Assembly (NCBI RefSeq): GCF_030316855.1 | Contig: NZ_JASZYR010000005.1 | Location: forward strand, 1 to 64,000 | Source of the DNA: Variovorax sp. J22P240 | Lineage (GTDB): Bacteria > Pseudomonadota > Gammaproteobacteria > Burkholderiales > Burkholderiaceae_C | Direction: 5' to 3' | DNA: 64,000 nucleotides | Shown here: one piece after another, positions 15,908 to 25,042 of the stretch | Position numbering within the stretch: the first letter of the stretch is position 1 | How the letters are laid out: every line of letters begins with the position of its first letter | Position numbers and translations under genes: made by a program | Notes under the pieces: generated by a model | What the model saw: the letters and a program-made list of their open reading frames with translations, nothing else | Databases searched by the model: none | What the model was told of the DNA's origin: nothing

Positions 15908-16597
15908 ATGCCGCGCATCCTGCTGATCGACGATGACGAGCACCTCGGCGCTCCGCTGGCGAGCTACTTCGCTCGCTTCGACTGCGTGCTCGACAGTGCA
16001 ACGAGCCCGAGCGACGGCCTCGCCAAGCTCCGCGCCGAAAGCTACGACGCCGCCATCCTCGACGTGATGCTCCCCGAGATGGACGGCTTTGCGTTATGCC
16101 GCGAGATCCGCAAGGAAAGCGACATCCCGATCGTCATGCTGACCGCCCGCGGCGACGTGATGGACCGCGTGGTCGGCCTGGAACTCGGTGCGGACGACTA
16201 CCTGCCCAAGCCCTTCGAGCCGCGCGAACTGGTCGCGCGGGTGCAGACCATCCTGCGGCGTCAGCGCACCGTGCCCGCGGCGGCGCCAGCGCAACGCCGA
16301 GTATTCGAAGGACTGTCGATCGACCTCGACAAGCGCGAGGTGCTGCGCCAGGGCGAGCGCGTCGACCTGACCAGCACCGAGTTCGAGTTGCTGGCCTTGC
16401 TCGCGGACCAGCCCGGCAAGGTCTGGAGCCGTGACGACATCCTGAACCGCCTTCGCGGCCACGAAGCCGAGTTGTACACGCGCGCCGTCGACATCGTGGT
16501 GAGCCGGCTGCGCCGGAAGCTGGAGCCCCTAGACTGCATCAAGACGCTGCGCAACGCCGGCTACACACTGGCCGTCGGCCGGAGCGGGCCGGCGTGA
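15908..16597 (+). CDS. OmpR-family response regulator
   Basis: The 229-residue product has a receiver domain with acidic DDD at residues 8-10, phospho-acceptor Asp52 in AILDVMLPEMDG, Thr79 and Lys101 in YLPKPF. A winged-helix DNA-binding domain follows (about 130-225, with LTSTEFELLALLADQPGKVW and RLRRKLEP). CpxR and RstA are close relatives. It is translated without a clear ribosome site and overlaps the kinase start by 4 bases. With the Spy-like gene upstream, an envelope-stress role is likely but unproven. Confidence 0.92.
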   Translation: MPRILLIDDDEHLGAPLASYFARFDCVLDSATSPSDGLAKLRAESYDAAILDVMLPEMDGFALCREIRKESDIPIVMLTARGDVMDRVVGLELGADDYLPKPFEPRELVARVQTILRRQRTVPAAAPAQRRVFEGLSIDLDKREVLRQGERVDLTSTEFELLALLADQPGKVWSRDDILNRLRGHEAELYTRAVDIVVSRLRRKLEPLDCIKTLRNAGYTLAVGRSGPA

Positions 16598-17877
16598 AGG
16601 CGGGACGAGGCCATCGCTGGCATCACCGCTGGCGCCATTCCTTGCGCGTGCGCCTGATCATCGTCTTCGTGCTGCTCGCGCTGGCGATGGCGGCGGTCTT
16701 CCTCGGCGGCATGCAGCGCGCTTTCTCGACCGGCTGGCGCGACGCGGCCCGGCCCGTGGTTGCCGACTACATGGACCGCATCGTGACCGAGCTGGGCACA
16801 CCGCCCGACGTGGCGCGCGCGCAGGCGCTGGTGGCGCGGCTTCCGATCTCCATCCGCATCGAAGGCCCGAGCGTGAACTGGGACTCGCATCCCGACCGCC
16901 GTGCCCACGGCTTCGGCCCGCGCGGCGACTGGCTCAGCCGCACCACCGCCGACGGGCATCGCGTGAGCTTCGGTGTCGGCACCTTGCCCTGGCAGCGCGA
17001 GCCGCAGGGCATCGGCTGGATCACGCTGGCCTTGCTGCTGGTGCTGATCATGCTGGCCTATGCCTACGTCCGCCGGCTGCTGCGGCCGCTCGACGACATC
17101 CGCGCCGGTGCCGAACGTTTCGGCCGCGGCGCGTTCGACGTGCCGATCCCGCTGCGCCGCCGCGACGAGTTGGGCGATCTGGCGCAGCGCATCAACACGA
17201 TGGCGCGAGACATCCAGGGCATGCTCGATGCCAAGCGCGCGCTGCTGCTGGCGCTGAGCCACGAACTGCGCTCGCCGCTCACCCGTGCGCGACTCAACGC
17301 CGAATTGCTGCCCGCGACGCCCGAAGGCGAGACCGAGCGTGCCGCGCTCCTGCGCGATCTTGCGGAGATGCGCGACCTGATCACCGACCTGCTCGAAAGC
17401 GAGCGGCTCGCCAGCCCGCATGCGGCGCTGCACCGCGAGCCGGTCGATCTGGCGGCGCTCATTCGCGAGGCGGTGAGCGAGCATCCCGACGGCCAACGCA
17501 TCACGCTGGATTTCGCGGCGGACCTGCCGACGCTGACCCTCGACAGGTCGCGCATCCGCCTCCTCGTGCGCAACTTGCTCGACAACGCGCTGCGGCACGG
17601 CGCCGAGGCCGCACAGCCGCCGCGCATCGCACTGCGAAGGGCGGGGCAGGGCGTCGAACTTGAAGTGCGAGATTTCGGTCAGGGCGTCGATGCCGCGCAA
17701 CTGGAGCGCCTGACCGAGCCCTTCTACCGGACCGACAGTGCCCGCCAGCGCGCCACCGGTGGCGTCGGGCTCGGCATGTACCTCTGCCGGCTGGTTGCCG
17801 AAGCCCACGGAGGCACGTTCACCGTGCGCAACGCCAGCCCGGGCCTCGCCGTCAGCGTCGTGCTGCCTGCCGCCTGA
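16594..17877 (+). CDS. Sensor histidine kinase (EnvZ/CpxA type)
   Basis: The 427-residue product has one membrane segment at about residues 21-43, a periplasmic sensing part of about 90 residues, a second membrane segment near 140-160, and a HAMP linker (RLLRPLDDIRAGAERFGRG). The phosphorylated His is His223 in LALSHELRSPLTRARLN. The ATP-binding domain has LVRNLLDNALRHG, DFGQGVD and GGVGLGMYLCR. It starts at a GTG overlapping the regulator stop. Its last 26 bases overlap the end of the convergent AraC gene. Confidence 0.92.
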   Translation: MKAGRGHRWHHRWRHSLRVRLIIVFVLLALAMAAVFLGGMQRAFSTGWRDAARPVVADYMDRIVTELGTPPDVARAQALVARLPISIRIEGPSVNWDSHPDRRAHGFGPRGDWLSRTTADGHRVSFGVGTLPWQREPQGIGWITLALLLVLIMLAYAYVRRLLRPLDDIRAGAERFGRGAFDVPIPLRRRDELGDLAQRINTMARDIQGMLDAKRALLLALSHELRSPLTRARLNAELLPATPEGETERAALLRDLAEMRDLITDLLESERLASPHAALHREPVDLAALIREAVSEHPDGQRITLDFAADLPTLTLDRSRIRLLVRNLLDNALRHGAEAAQPPRIALRRAGQGVELEVRDFGQGVDAAQLERLTEPFYRTDSARQRATGGVGLGMYLCRLVAEAHGGTFTVRNASPGLAVSVVLPAA

Positions 17878-18808
17878 ATTCGCTCGGACTGCCGCCCGTG
17901 TGTTCGCGGAACACGCGGCTGAAGTGCGAGAGATTGCTGAAACCCGAGGACATCGCGATGTCCGTGATCGGACGCGTGGCGTTCGCGGGGTCCTGCAAGT
18001 CGCGGATGCTGCACGCCAGGCGCTGGTGAAGGATGTAGCCGGTCAGCGTGTCGTCGTCGCCCGCGAAGGCGTTGTGCAGATGGCGCTTGCTGCAACGCAG
18101 CGCCTGGGCGATGCCTTCGATCGAGAGTGCGGGGTCGCGCAGGTGTTGTGCCACGTGCTGCCGGATGCGGTCCTTGAGCGCCTCGCGCTGCGTGCGCGGC
18201 GTGTCCTGCCCGGCCAGTTCCATCAGCGAGAGCCGCACGAGCTGGATGATGAGTTCGCCCGCGCCGCGCGCTGCCGCCTCGCTCATGTAGGGCAGCTCCA
18301 GGTAGGTGTTGCGCATGGTCTCCAGCGCCACGCGCGAGATGCCGCTGCCGCCGCCGACACGGCGCGCCACCAGGTCGCCCAGCGGAAGACCAGGTGCTGC
18401 GACCTGCTCCTTCGGCAGCATCACGATGAGATGGTCGCTGCGCTCGGGGTTGGCGACGGTGTAGTCGGCGGTGGTGTCATAGAGCGTCCAGCCACCGGCA
18501 CGCACAGCGGCCTCGCGGCCCCGCTGCGCCACTTCCGCCGAGCCTTGCCAGGGCGCCACGATCTTCAGATAGGCCGCCTCGCTACTGCGCGCCATCTGCG
18601 GCGTGCGCAGTACGCGATGCCGATTCGCTTCGAGGCGCGTGAGGATCACGTCGCCGGCATGCGAGGCCGCGAGATGCCCGTCGAAATCGCGGTCGCCGTA
18701 CAGGTCCGACTCGAGCCCGCCGAAGTGTCGCCACACCCACTCGCGCCAGACCGGCGCGCGTTCGCGCGGAGGGACGCCGTCGGTCGACAGAAGCAGGGAC
18801 GCGGTCAT
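17852..18808 (-). CDS. AraC-family regulator, FeaR-like
   Basis: The 318-residue product has an AraC-binding-like N-terminal domain (residues ~30-190, with YLKIVAPWQGSAEVAQRGR, DYTVANPERSDHLIVMLP) and a C-terminal double helix-turn-helix (ALSIEGIAQALRCSKRHLHN, ITDIAMSSGFSNLSHFSRVF). The N-domain type is that of FeaR and similar activators of aromatic amine or aldehyde catabolism. It is divergent from the Liv importer cluster, which ends with an aldehyde dehydrogenase, so it probably controls that cluster; the inducer is unknown. The 184-base gap between the two starts should hold its sites. Confidence 0.88.
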   Translation of the reverse strand: MTASLLLSTDGVPPRERAPVWREWVWRHFGGLESDLYGDRDFDGHLAASHAGDVILTRLEANRHRVLRTPQMARSSEAAYLKIVAPWQGSAEVAQRGREAAVRAGGWTLYDTTADYTVANPERSDHLIVMLPKEQVAAPGLPLGDLVARRVGGGSGISRVALETMRNTYLELPYMSEAAARGAGELIIQLVRLSLMELAGQDTPRTQREALKDRIRQHVAQHLRDPALSIEGIAQALRCSKRHLHNAFAGDDDTLTGYILHQRLACSIRDLQDPANATRPITDIAMSSGFSNLSHFSRVFREHTGGSPSEFRRQAARR

Positions 18809-18946
18809 AGGTCGGTTCGTTGAAAAGCTGCGCCTATTTTCCGGTGCACGGCTCGCGCCAGTGCTTGCGGGTTAACCACTAGCGGTGTGCACGCTGCGAC
18901 AACTGCTTTGTGCGCAGCGGGCACAGCGCCGGGGGGCCATTCTTCC

Positions 18947-18952
18947 TACGAT
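18947..18952 (+). promoter_or_regulatory. Possible -10 box of the Liv cluster
   Basis: TACGAT in CTTCCTACGATGCCGG lies 40 bases before the first Liv-cluster gene. The same CTACGAT core appears upstream of the reductase at 25043 and of the gene at 47081. No convincing -35 is present, as expected if an AraC-type activator is needed. Confidence 0.3.
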
Positions 18953-18992
18953 GCCGGGACCGGACGCACCTCGACGCCCGGAAGGAGACCGT

Positions 18993-20186
18993 ATGTTTCG
19001 CCACGCCAATCGCCGCCGCTGGATCCAGGGAACCGCCACCGCTCTCGGAGCAGCCGCCGTTGCACCGCGCCTGTTCGCGCAGGGCGCGCCGGTGCGCGTC
19101 GGCTATGCCATCGCCCGCACCGGTCCATGGGCCGCGGGCGCGCAAGTCAGCCAGGAGCCCAACTACCTGCTGTGGGCCGAACAGGTCAACGCCGCCGGCG
19201 GGCTCTCGGTCAAGGGCGCGAAGCGGCCCATCGAACTGATCGGCTACGACGACCGCAGCGAAACCGAGACCTGCGTGCGCACCTACGAGAAGCTGATGGG
19301 CAGCGACAAAGTCGATCTCATCCTGCCACCCTGGGGCTCGGGCGCGAACTTCGCCGTGGCGCCGCTGGCCAACCGCTTCGGCTATCCGCTGCTGGCGCCC
19401 ACGGCTCTGTCGCGCAAACTGATCGACATGCACCTGCCCTACTTCTTCTCGCTGCTGCAGCAGCCCGACAAGATGATGGGCGCGCTGGTCGACATGATGG
19501 TGGCGAACAACGTGAAGACCATCGCCATCGTCTACATGGACGACCTCTTCGGCCTGGAGAACTTCGCGGCGCTCAACAACGCGCTCAAGAAGACCAGCAT
19601 CCAGGTGGTGGACCGCAAGAGCTATCCGCTCGGCGTGAAGGACCTGGCGCCCGTGCTGCGCACGATGAAGGACCTGAACCCCGATGCCTTCATCGGCATC
19701 ACCTACCCGCCGGACACCATCCTTGCGAGCCGCCAGTCGCGCGAAGTGGGATTCAACCCGAAGTACTTCTACGCCTCGGTGGGGACCGCCTTCCAGCTCT
19801 ACAAGAACGTCATGGCCGGGAATGCCGAAGGCGTCATCGGCATGGGCTCGTGGAACGCCAACACCAGCCCCGAGGCCAAGGCCTACTTCGAAGCCCATAG
19901 CAAGAAGTTCGGCAAGGAGCCGGACCGCTGGGCCAGCGGCCACGCGTGGGCCGGTCTCGAGATCCTGCAGCAGTCGGTGGGCAAGGTGGGGCTCGACCGC
20001 AAGGCGCTGCGCGACCACATCGCGAAGAGCGAGTTCAAGACCATCCTGGGCCCGATCCGTTTTGACGGCAGCGAGAACGCCTCGATTCCGGGCACTATCG
20101 CCCAGTGGCAGAACGGTGAATTCGAAGTGGTGTGGCCCAAGGACCGCGCCACCGCGCAACTGAAGCCGAAGCCGGCCTGGAAATAA
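18993..20186 (+). CDS. Liv-type ABC importer, substrate-binding protein
   Basis: The 397-residue product has a twin-arginine-like or Sec signal (RRRWIQGTATALGAAAV, cleavage near residue 30 after LFAQG) and the type-I periplasmic binding fold of the branched-chain amino acid family (VRVGYAIARTGPWAAGAQVS, NAAGGL, YDDRSETETCVRTYEKLM). It captures the ligand in the periplasm. The ligand may be aromatic rather than a branched-chain amino acid, given the neighbouring aldehyde dehydrogenase. AAGGAGA lies six bases before the ATG. It is first in a five-gene transporter operon. Confidence 0.9.
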   Translation: MFRHANRRRWIQGTATALGAAAVAPRLFAQGAPVRVGYAIARTGPWAAGAQVSQEPNYLLWAEQVNAAGGLSVKGAKRPIELIGYDDRSETETCVRTYEKLMGSDKVDLILPPWGSGANFAVAPLANRFGYPLLAPTALSRKLIDMHLPYFFSLLQQPDKMMGALVDMMVANNVKTIAIVYMDDLFGLENFAALNNALKKTSIQVVDRKSYPLGVKDLAPVLRTMKDLNPDAFIGITYPPDTILASRQSREVGFNPKYFYASVGTAFQLYKNVMAGNAEGVIGMGSWNANTSPEAKAYFEAHSKKFGKEPDRWASGHAWAGLEILQQSVGKVGLDRKALRDHIAKSEFKTILGPIRFDGSENASIPGTIAQWQNGEFEVVWPKDRATAQLKPKPAWK

Positions 20187-20188
20187 GC

Positions 20189-21064
20189 GTGTCGTTGACT
20201 GGGTGGGCCGAACTGCTGGCCGGCGGATTGATCACGGGCGGCATCTATGCGCTGGTGGCGATCGGACTGAACCTGCAGTACGGCCTGATGCGCATCATGA
20301 ACATCTCGCACGGCGAGTTCCTGATGCTCGGCGCCTTCCTGACCTGGTGGGCGCACACGACGTGGGGCATTTCGCCGCTGGTGTTCCTGCCGGTGGCCTT
20401 CGCAGTGCTGATGCTGATCGGCATGGCGGTGCACTGGCTGTGCTTCCGGCAAGTCGCGGCGAGGGCGCCCAACGTGGATGTGTTCGAGGCGCGCAGCCTC
20501 ATGGTCGGCTTCGGCCTGATGTTCCTCGTGCAGAACACGGCGCTGCTGATCTGGGGCGGTGACCTGCGCGGCTACGAGTACCTGGCGGAGCCGGTGCAGG
20601 TGGCCGACATGCGCTTCACCGCCAACAAGCTGGTGCTGTTCGGCATCGCGCTCGCGCTCAGTCTCGCACTCATCGCATTGCTCAAGCTCACGCTGCTGGG
20701 CAAGGCCGTGCGGGCGCTGATGCAGTCGCCCGTCGGCGCGCAGCTGGTTGGCATCAATACCAAGCGGCTGCATCCGCTCATGTTCGGCATCGGCCTGGGC
20801 CTGTCGGGCGTGGCGGGTGCGCTGCTGTCGATGACCTACGAGATCTCGCCCTCGATGGGCGAGCCCTACACCGTCACGGCGCTCATCGTCATCACGCTGG
20901 GCGGCTTCGGCAGCATCGCGGGCAGCCTGGTCGGCGGATTGTTGCTGGGCGTGGTCGAAGCGCTGGGCATGTACTTCACGAGCCCCTCGCTCAAGATGCT
21001 GCTGTCGTACGCCGTGTTCATCGGTGTTTTGATCTGGCGGCCCAACGGATTGTTCTCGCGATGA
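20189..21064 (+). CDS. livH: Liv-type ABC importer permease 1
   Basis: The 291-residue integral membrane protein has about eight membrane segments and the LivH signatures GIYALVAIGLNLQYGLMRIMN, ISHGEFLMLGAF and VTALIVITLGGFGSIAGSL, the loop that contacts the ATPases. It starts at a GTG two bases after the binding-protein stop; no ATG lies nearby and homologues begin here. It forms the channel with the LivM-like protein. The symbol is used at family level only. Confidence 0.9.
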   Translation: MSLTGWAELLAGGLITGGIYALVAIGLNLQYGLMRIMNISHGEFLMLGAFLTWWAHTTWGISPLVFLPVAFAVLMLIGMAVHWLCFRQVAARAPNVDVFEARSLMVGFGLMFLVQNTALLIWGGDLRGYEYLAEPVQVADMRFTANKLVLFGIALALSLALIALLKLTLLGKAVRALMQSPVGAQLVGINTKRLHPLMFGIGLGLSGVAGALLSMTYEISPSMGEPYTVTALIVITLGGFGSIAGSLVGGLLLGVVEALGMYFTSPSLKMLLSYAVFIGVLIWRPNGLFSR

Positions 21065-21996
21065 GGGCACCTCTTGCCAACAGGCCCTGGCTGACGCTGG
21101 GCATCGGCCTGGCGCTCGCCGCCGGGGTGCCATGGATCGCCTCCGATTTCGTGGTGTCGGTGGCCTTGAGCTGCCTCATGTACATCGCACTCGCGACGAG
21201 CTGGTCGCTGTTCTGCGGCGCGACGCGCTACCTGTCTCTCGCGACCTCGGCCTTCTTCGGCCTCGGCGCGTATTCGAGCGCGAGCTTGCTGGAGGTGCTG
21301 CCCTGGCCTCTCGTCATCGTGAGCGGCGCGGTCGTGGCGAGCGTGGTGGCCGTGGTCATGGGGGCGGCCGTGCTGCACTTGCGCGGAACCTATTTCGCCG
21401 TGCTGACCTTCGGCATGACCGAGCTGATCCGCCATGCCGTCACCTTCGTCGAGAAGCAGGTCTCGGGCACGGTGGGCCGCGTGCTCGCAGTCGTGCCGTC
21501 GAACGAGACGGTCTACCTGACGGTGCTCGCGATCGCCGGCGCCGCCATCGCCACCGCGATCGCGGTGAAGCGCAGCCGCTTCGGCCTCGCGCTTGCGGGC
21601 ATCGGTGCCGACGAGCAGCGCGCGCAGACGCTGGGCGTCGATACGCGGCGCTACAAGATCGCCGGTTTCGCGCTCACGGCCGCCTTTGCCGGTGCCGTCG
21701 GCGCGGCGATGGCGGTGCGCTGGACCTACATCGAACCGGCGGCGGTGTTCAGCCCCTTCATCGGCTTCCAGACCGTGCTGATCGCGTTGATCGGCGGCGC
21801 GGCGAGCATCGGCGGCCCGGTCGTCGCTGCGGTCGTCTTCAGCCTGCTGGCGGAGACGCTGCGGCTGCAGTTGCCTTACGGCTACATGATGGTGCTGGGG
21901 CTGTTGCTGATTCTCTGCGTGATGTACCTGCCCAACGGGTTGGCGTCGCTGTGGCAGCGCAAGGCCGCCGCGTTGCGGGGGAACGGCCATGACTGA
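21061..21996 (+). CDS. livM: Liv-type ABC importer permease 2
   Basis: The 311-residue product has about eight to ten membrane segments and LivM signatures: SWSLFCGATRYLSLATSAFF, HLRGTYFAVLTFGMTELIRH, and the coupling segment FQTVLIALIGGAASIGGPV. It overlaps livH by 4 bases (ATGA) and livG by 8. It pairs with LivH in the membrane. Family-level symbol. Confidence 0.9.
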   Translation: MRAPLANRPWLTLGIGLALAAGVPWIASDFVVSVALSCLMYIALATSWSLFCGATRYLSLATSAFFGLGAYSSASLLEVLPWPLVIVSGAVVASVVAVVMGAAVLHLRGTYFAVLTFGMTELIRHAVTFVEKQVSGTVGRVLAVVPSNETVYLTVLAIAGAAIATAIAVKRSRFGLALAGIGADEQRAQTLGVDTRRYKIAGFALTAAFAGAVGAAMAVRWTYIEPAAVFSPFIGFQTVLIALIGGAASIGGPVVAAVVFSLLAETLRLQLPYGYMMVLGLLLILCVMYLPNGLASLWQRKAAALRGNGHD

Positions 21997-22756
21997 AGCG
22001 CAGGTGATGGCCGCGATCCCCTTGCTCGAAGCCCGCGAACTCACGGTGCGCTTCGGAGGATTGACTGCCGTGGATGCCGTCAGCGCACGGCTGCATGCGG
22101 GGGAACTGGTCGGCATCATCGGCCCCAACGGCGCGGGCAAGACCACCTTCTTCAACGCCGTCTCCGGCGTCATCCCGCCGACCTCCGGCAAGCTGCTGGT
22201 GCAGGGCTCGGTCGATCTCACGGGACGCGGTCCGCATCACTACGCGGCGCACGGCATCGCACGCACCTTCCAGACACCGCGCGTGATGGCCGACCTGACG
22301 CTCACCGACAACGTGCGCTTCGGGATGCAGTTCGCGGGACGCCATCGCACGCCGATCGCCGGCCTGCGCAGCGAGGGTGACATCCTCGACATGCTCGGGC
22401 TTTCCGCGCTGGCCGATCGCATCGCGGCGGACGTGACGCCGTCGCAGCAGCGCCTGCTGGAGATCGGCATGGCGCTCGGCACGCGGCCGCGTGTGCTGCT
22501 GCTGGATGAGGTCGCGGCAGGCCTGACCGAAGCGGAAGTCGACGCAATGGCGCGCCGCATTCGCCGGCTGCGCGACGACCACGGACTCACGGTGGTGTGG
22601 ATCGAGCATGCGGTCACGACGCTGCTGAAATACGTGGAGCGCGTGCTCGTGCTGCACCAGGGCCGCAAGATCGCCGACGGCACGCCCGCCGACGTGGTGC
22701 GCAACGCCGAGGTGGTCGAGGCTTACCTGGGTGACGAGATGGAGGGCGCGGCATGA
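21989..22756 (+). CDS. livG: Liv-type ABC importer ATPase 1
   Basis: The 255-residue product is a cytoplasmic ABC ATPase with Walker A GPNGAGKTT (near residue 46), a degenerate signature segment (DVTPSQQRLLEIGMAL in place of LSGGQ), Walker B VLLLDEVAAGL and switch His in IEHAV. Lack of the canonical LSGGQ is notable for LivG, whose usual form is LSYGQQR; here the site is TPSQQR. It overlaps both neighbours. Confidence 0.9.
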   Translation: MTEAQVMAAIPLLEARELTVRFGGLTAVDAVSARLHAGELVGIIGPNGAGKTTFFNAVSGVIPPTSGKLLVQGSVDLTGRGPHHYAAHGIARTFQTPRVMADLTLTDNVRFGMQFAGRHRTPIAGLRSEGDILDMLGLSALADRIAADVTPSQQRLLEIGMALGTRPRVLLLDEVAAGLTEAEVDAMARRIRRLRDDHGLTVVWIEHAVTTLLKYVERVLVLHQGRKIADGTPADVVRNAEVVEAYLGDEMEGAA

Positions 22757-23463
22757 GTTCCAGCGAGCTACGGGTTCGCGGTCTGGCCGCGGGCTATCAC
22801 GGCTTCCAGGTGCTGCAGGGGCTGGACCTCGACGTGCTCCCGGGCATCACCGTCGTGCTGGGGCCGAACGGCGCCGGCAAGACGACGCTGCTGAAGGCCC
22901 TCGCCGGATTGCTGCCGCGAGACGGCGAGGTCGTGCTCGACGGCGTGGCACTGCCTTCGGGCGAGGCCACGGCCTGTGTGCGCCAGGGGCTCGCGCTGGT
23001 CGCCGAGGGCCGGCAGCTCTTCCCGCAGATGACGGTCACCGAGAACCTGGAGTTGGGCGCCTGGCTCTCGCCGCCGCGCCTGCGCAGTGAACGCCTGGCC
23101 CGCGCCTTCGAGGATTTCCCGCGCCTCAAGGAGCGCGCCACCCAACTCGCCGGCACGATGAGCGGCGGCGAGCAGCAGATGGTGGCCGTCGCGCGCGCCA
23201 TGATGAGTGGGCCGCGCCTGCTGATGCTCGACGAGCCCTCGCTCGGCCTCGCGCCTCGCATGGTCGATGAACTGCTTGCCATCGTGCGTCGCATCGCGGC
23301 CCAGGGCGTGACCGTGCTGATGGTCGAGCAGAACGTACGCAAGGCGCTGCAGGCGGCAGACCGCGGCTATGTGCTGGAACGCGGAAAGATCGTCGCTTCG
23401 GGCGATGCGCAAGACCTTCTTCATTCCGACGTGATCCGGCAGGCCTATCTCGGTGTGGCCTGA
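22753..23463 (+). CDS. livF: Liv-type ABC importer ATPase 2
   Basis: The 236-residue product has Walker A GPNGAGKTTLLKAL, signature MSGGEQQMVAVARAMM, Walker B LLMLDEPSLGLAPRMVDEL and switch His-equivalent region VLMVEQNV, all typical of LivF. It overlaps livG as ATGA. With LivG it powers uptake. The aldehyde dehydrogenase follows after 36 bases. Confidence 0.92.
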   Translation: MSSSELRVRGLAAGYHGFQVLQGLDLDVLPGITVVLGPNGAGKTTLLKALAGLLPRDGEVVLDGVALPSGEATACVRQGLALVAEGRQLFPQMTVTENLELGAWLSPPRLRSERLARAFEDFPRLKERATQLAGTMSGGEQQMVAVARAMMSGPRLLMLDEPSLGLAPRMVDELLAIVRRIAAQGVTVLMVEQNVRKALQAADRGYVLERGKIVASGDAQDLLHSDVIRQAYLGVA

Positions 23464-23499
23464 ATCACCCCAATCCCTTTTTCAGCTAGAGGACTTCGC

Positions 23500-24951
23500 A
23501 TGACCACCATCTCCATGCTCATCAACGGCGAGCGGCGCCAGGCCGCGGGCGGTGCCAGCTTCGAGCGGCGCAATCCGCTCGACGGAGAAGTTGCCACGCG
23601 CGCGCCGGCGGCTACGCCGGCAGATGCGATTGCAGCCGTCGAAGCCGCGCACGCCGCTTTTGCTGCATGGTCGCAGACCGGGCCGGGTGAACGTCGTGCC
23701 TTGCTGCTGAAGGCGGCGCATGCGCTCGAATCCCGCACCGACGCCTTCGTGCAAGCCATGGCGCGCGAGACGGGCGCCTCGGCGATGTGGGCCGGCTTCA
23801 ATGTCCACCTGGCCGCCGGCATCCTCACCGAAGCCGCCGCGCTGACGACGCAGATCAGTGGCGAGGTCATCCCGTCCGATGTGCCCGGCAGCCTCTCGAT
23901 GGGCGTGCGGCAGGCGGCCGGCGTGGTGGTCGGCATCGCGCCGTGGAACGCGCCGGTGATCCTCGCCACCCGCGCCATCGCGACGCCGCTGGCTTGCGGC
24001 AACACGGTGGTGCTCAAGGGATCGGAGCTGTGCCCCGAGACGCACGCGCTCATCGTCGACGCCATCAACGAGGCCGGCCTGCCGCCCGGCGTGGTGAACT
24101 TCGTGACCAACGCACCGGCCGATGCGGGCGCGGTCGTCGAGGCGATGGTGGCGCACCCGGCGGTGCGCCGCGTCAACTTCACGGGCTCCACGCGGGTGGG
24201 CCGGATCATCGCGCAGACCTGCGCCAAGTACCTCAAGCCCGTGGTGCTCGAACTCGGTGGCAAGGCGCCGTTGGTCGTGCTGGACGACGCCGACATCGAT
24301 GCCGCGGTGAATGCCGCTGCCTTCGGCGCTTTCGCCAACTCGGGGCAGATCTGCATGTCGACCGAACGCATCGTGGTGGACGCGGCCGTCGCCGACGAGT
24401 TCGTCGCCAAGTTCGCGGCCAAGGCCAGGAGCCTGCCGGTGGGCGACCCGCGAGAGGGCCCGGTGGTGCTCGGCTCGGTCGTCGATGCGAGCACGGTGAC
24501 GCGTTGCAACGCACTCATCGACGACGCGCTTGCCAAGGGCGCGAAGCTGGTGTGCGGTGGCCGCGCCGAGAACACGCTGATGCCGGCCACGGTGCTCGAC
24601 CACGTCACGCCCGACATGCTCATCTACCGCGAGGAATCCTTCGGACCGGTGAAGGCGGTCGTGCGTGTCGACGGCGTGGAGCAGGCCGTCGCGACGGCCA
24701 ACGACAACGAGTTCGGCCTTTCTTCCGCAGTGTTCGGCCGCGATGTGGCGCGCGCCTGGAATGTCGCGCGTCGCATCGAGGCCGGCATCTGCCACGTCAA
24801 CGGCCCCACGGTGCACGACGAGGCGCAGATGCCCTTCGGCGGCGTCAAGGCCTCGGGCTACGGCCGCTTCGGCGGCAAGGCCGGTGTGGAGGCTTTCACA
24901 GAGTTGCGCTGGATCACGGTGCAGACCACACCGAGGCATTACCCCTTCTGA
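23500..24951 (+). CDS. NAD(P)-dependent aldehyde dehydrogenase (vanillin/salicylaldehyde type)
   Basis: The 483-residue product oxidises an aldehyde to the acid. It has VVVGIAPWNAPVILATRAIA, the cofactor site VNFTGSTRVGRIIAQ, catalytic Glu in LELGGKAPLV and nucleophile Cys285 in SGQICMSTERIVV. VNGPTVHDEAQMPFGGVKAS is typical of the vanillin and salicylaldehyde dehydrogenase branch. It follows the Liv transporter genes, so the imported compound or its breakdown product is probably an aromatic aldehyde. The substrate is an inference from similarity. Confidence 0.88.
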   Translation: MTTISMLINGERRQAAGGASFERRNPLDGEVATRAPAATPADAIAAVEAAHAAFAAWSQTGPGERRALLLKAAHALESRTDAFVQAMARETGASAMWAGFNVHLAAGILTEAAALTTQISGEVIPSDVPGSLSMGVRQAAGVVVGIAPWNAPVILATRAIATPLACGNTVVLKGSELCPETHALIVDAINEAGLPPGVVNFVTNAPADAGAVVEAMVAHPAVRRVNFTGSTRVGRIIAQTCAKYLKPVVLELGGKAPLVVLDDADIDAAVNAAAFGAFANSGQICMSTERIVVDAAVADEFVAKFAAKARSLPVGDPREGPVVLGSVVDASTVTRCNALIDDALAKGAKLVCGGRAENTLMPATVLDHVTPDMLIYREESFGPVKAVVRVDGVEQAVATANDNEFGLSSAVFGRDVARAWNVARRIEAGICHVNGPTVHDEAQMPFGGVKASGYGRFGGKAGVEAFTELRWITVQTTPRHYPF

Positions 24952-25000
24952 CGGCCTGCTGCTTGTCGCCTTCGCTACCGGCGCGCGAGGAGGCCGGGGC

Positions 25001-25006
25001 TACGAT
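25001..25006 (+). promoter_or_regulatory. Possible -10 box upstream of the reductase gene
   Basis: TACGAT in GGGGCTACGATCCGG lies 36 bases before the ATG at 25043, in the 91-base gap after the aldehyde dehydrogenase. It suggests a separate or additional transcript for the reductase; there is no clear -35. Confidence 0.3.
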
Positions 25007-25042
25007 CCGGCTGCCCCAGACAGCTCCCAAGGAGACATGAGC

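Noticed and set aside
25037-25039. First ATG of the reductase gene
   Set aside because: It is only two bases from the AAGGAG site; the ATG at 25043 has proper spacing.
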